From: a bacterium
GTDB taxonomy: Bacteria; CSSED10-310; JAJRTK01
Length of the DNA stretch: 36,393 nucleotides
Direction of reading: 5' to 3'
Assembly (NCBI GenBank): GCA_024278345.1
Contig: JAJRTK010000389.1
Location: 1-36,393, forward strand
In this document: one piece after another, positions 34,958 through 36,393 of the stretch
How positions within the stretch are numbered: the stretch's first letter is position 1
Layout: every line of letters starts with the position of its first letter
Program-made: the position numbers and the translations under genes
The notes under the pieces: generated by a model
Database searches by the model: none
The model's input: the letters and a program-made list of their open reading frames with translations, nothing else
What the model was told of the DNA's origin: nothing

Positions 34958-35749
34958 TCAAGCCTCCATTCCCGCAATCCGCCGGAGGTCGTAGGCCAGT
35001 CTGGATGCAATGAGGCCCATGAGAAGCTCCCCGGGCACGTGGACGGCCACGCCGAAGAGCAGGATCTGCCGGAAATCCGGAGCCGTGGCCCCAAGCTCGA
35101 TGAGTGCCAGAAGCGGCAAGGCTATCAGGTGGATGCTGAAGACCGCCGCCGCCATTAACCAGAAACGGTACCGCAGAGCGCTCTTCCCAAAGTAGACCAT
35201 GAGCGCCACCACCACGGTAGCGAACAAGATCATTGCCAGGTGGGGATAGAGCTGGCTCAACCAAAGAGCCAAGGTCACGAAACCTACGGAGCCTACGGCC
35301 ACAATCGCCTTCCCTGGAGCCGGAAGCCGGTTCTTCGTCCGGTACCGGCTCACCAGGGAGACGGTTCCGCAGTAGCTCAAGGCAAAGATGACCTCGGGGC
35401 GAAACAAGCCCGGGATCCCAAGGGCCCAGTACCAGACGATGGCCGTCCAGGCTAGGTGCAGAACCTGGGATGCCAGGGCCGGATTCGGTCCCAGGACCAG
35501 ACCCGCCAGAAAAACCGCCAACGGAGCCAAGGAGAACCGAGCATAGTCCAGCTCGACGTAGAGTAGACTTCCACAAATCGTCAGCGCCGCCAAAGCCGCG
35601 GCGCTCAGGGTGGCTCTTCTCCCCAGCGGTACATTCTCCCAAAAACGGAGCAAGATGTTTTCGGGGGGCATTTCCCGGATCGATGGCGTGTCCGATTCGG
35701 AATTGGGCCGAGTTTGCGGTGTCACTGAGACCTCCATGATCCCATCCAT
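34958..35749 (-). CDS. Polytopic integral membrane protein of unknown function
   Basis: Multiple hydrophobic helices; stop abuts the start of the SGNH gene. Confidence 0.65.
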   Translation of the reverse strand: MDGIMEVSVTPQTRPNSESDTPSIREMPPENILLRFWENVPLGRRATLSAAALAALTICGSLLYVELDYARFSLAPLAVFLAGLVLGPNPALASQVLHLAWTAIVWYWALGIPGLFRPEVIFALSYCGTVSLVSRYRTKNRLPAPGKAIVAVGSVGFVTLALWLSQLYPHLAMILFATVVVALMVYFGKSALRYRFWLMAAAVFSIHLIALPLLALIELGATAPDFRQILLFGVAVHVPGELLMGLIASRLAYDLRRIAGMEA

Positions 35750-35892
35750 TGAGTCCGGCCGTTCGGGTCAGGTCAGCGACTCGCCGACCAAACACTCTTC
35801 TACCAAGGTGGCCGTCACCGAGCAAAGCGAGAGTCGGTATTGCCCACCATCTGGCGTGAAAATCCGCTCTTCGGGCAATGGATCGAGAGCGG

Positions 35893-35966
35893 CGGCAATG
35901 GCGAGCAGCGGGTGCCGCGGGGAACTCGTGCCAAAGGCACGGGTCGATACCGATGGGAGCGGAACG
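35893..35966 (-). repeat. 'CGCTCCCATCG' hairpin repeat, target of the following insertion
   Basis: gcgagcagcgggtgccgcggggaactcgtgccaaaggcacgggtcgataccgatgggagcggaacg. Confidence 0.65.
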
Positions 35967-36302
35967 GGGTCTCAACGTAAGCCGGGACACCCGCCAAAAC
36001 AAAGACGCAACGCGTCGTACATGAATGTGGGCTGGGATCCCGTTGCCTTTCGTTGCAACGGGAAGATGAGCGAGCTCCCTGGTGGGTGCAGGGCGAAGCC
36101 CTGCCGGGGACCGGGGCCGGAGCCCCCGGATGACCGCCGAGTAACGCGAGGCGTGACCCGCCGAGTAACGCGAGGCGTGACCCGCCGAGTAACGCGAGGC
36201 GTGACCCGCCGAGTAACGCAAACGTGACCCGCCGAGCGATAGCGAGGCGTTGGCGTTTGCAATGCCACAATCCTCGAATTGTCCCGCGTTGCGTGGATGC
36301 CC
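35967..36302 (+). mobile_element. MITE-like multi-hairpin element (GGGTATCC class) with 8-bp TSD
   Basis: GGGTCTCAACGTAAGCCGGGACA 35967-35989 / TGTCCCGCGTTGCGTGGATGCCC 36280-36302 (17/23); TSD GCGGAACG 35959-35966 and 36303-36310; tandem 24-bp hairpin units 36135-36250. Confidence 0.92.
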
Positions 36303-36393
36303 GCGGAACGTAAAGAAAGAGTGAGTAAACTCTAATTTGACAACAAATTACGACGGTTCAGTTCTTGCGTACCCCTATGTATTTCTAATCCCA

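Noticed and set aside
36135-36250. Possible CRISPR array (regular 24-bp spaced repeats; also 27-bp in apbE)
   Set aside because: Units are contiguous hairpins with constant 5-8 nt spacers, no unique spacers, no cas genes.

Overview
High-GC bacterial (probably Gram-negative) chromosomal window, taxon not assigned. Genes seen, in order: a glycosyltransferase/epimerase/tandem radical-SAM cluster (- strand), HNH endonuclease, J-domain protein, UvrA, a compact predicted flavinylation/electron-transfer operon (porin, FMN_bind, small His-rich membrane protein, ApbE) behind a Fur-box-like palindrome, a 1488-aa pseudokinase-ATPase-TPR protein, a PD-(D/E)XK-like protein, a YyaL-DsbD-alpha fusion lipoprotein, a serine-palmitoyltransferase-like/GNAT pair, a Uma2 protein, a cysteine desulfurase, an SGNH-like protein and a membrane protein. 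The strongest unusual signal is non-coding. Several related, transposase-less, multi-hairpin elements fill the intergenic regions. Two TIR classes (GGGTATCCACGTAAGGCGGGACA and GGCCTCGGTCAT) are flanked by 8-bp direct repeats readable in the sequence (TTGCCTTT, GAGTCACG, GCGGAACG, TAGATTAT, and an imperfect (A/G)GGTCCGC). They include a three-level nested insertion at 11732-12601, and the same hairpin cassettes occur inside the apbE reading frame without breaking it. No cognate transposase is in the window. All calls come from reading the sequence; no database search was run.
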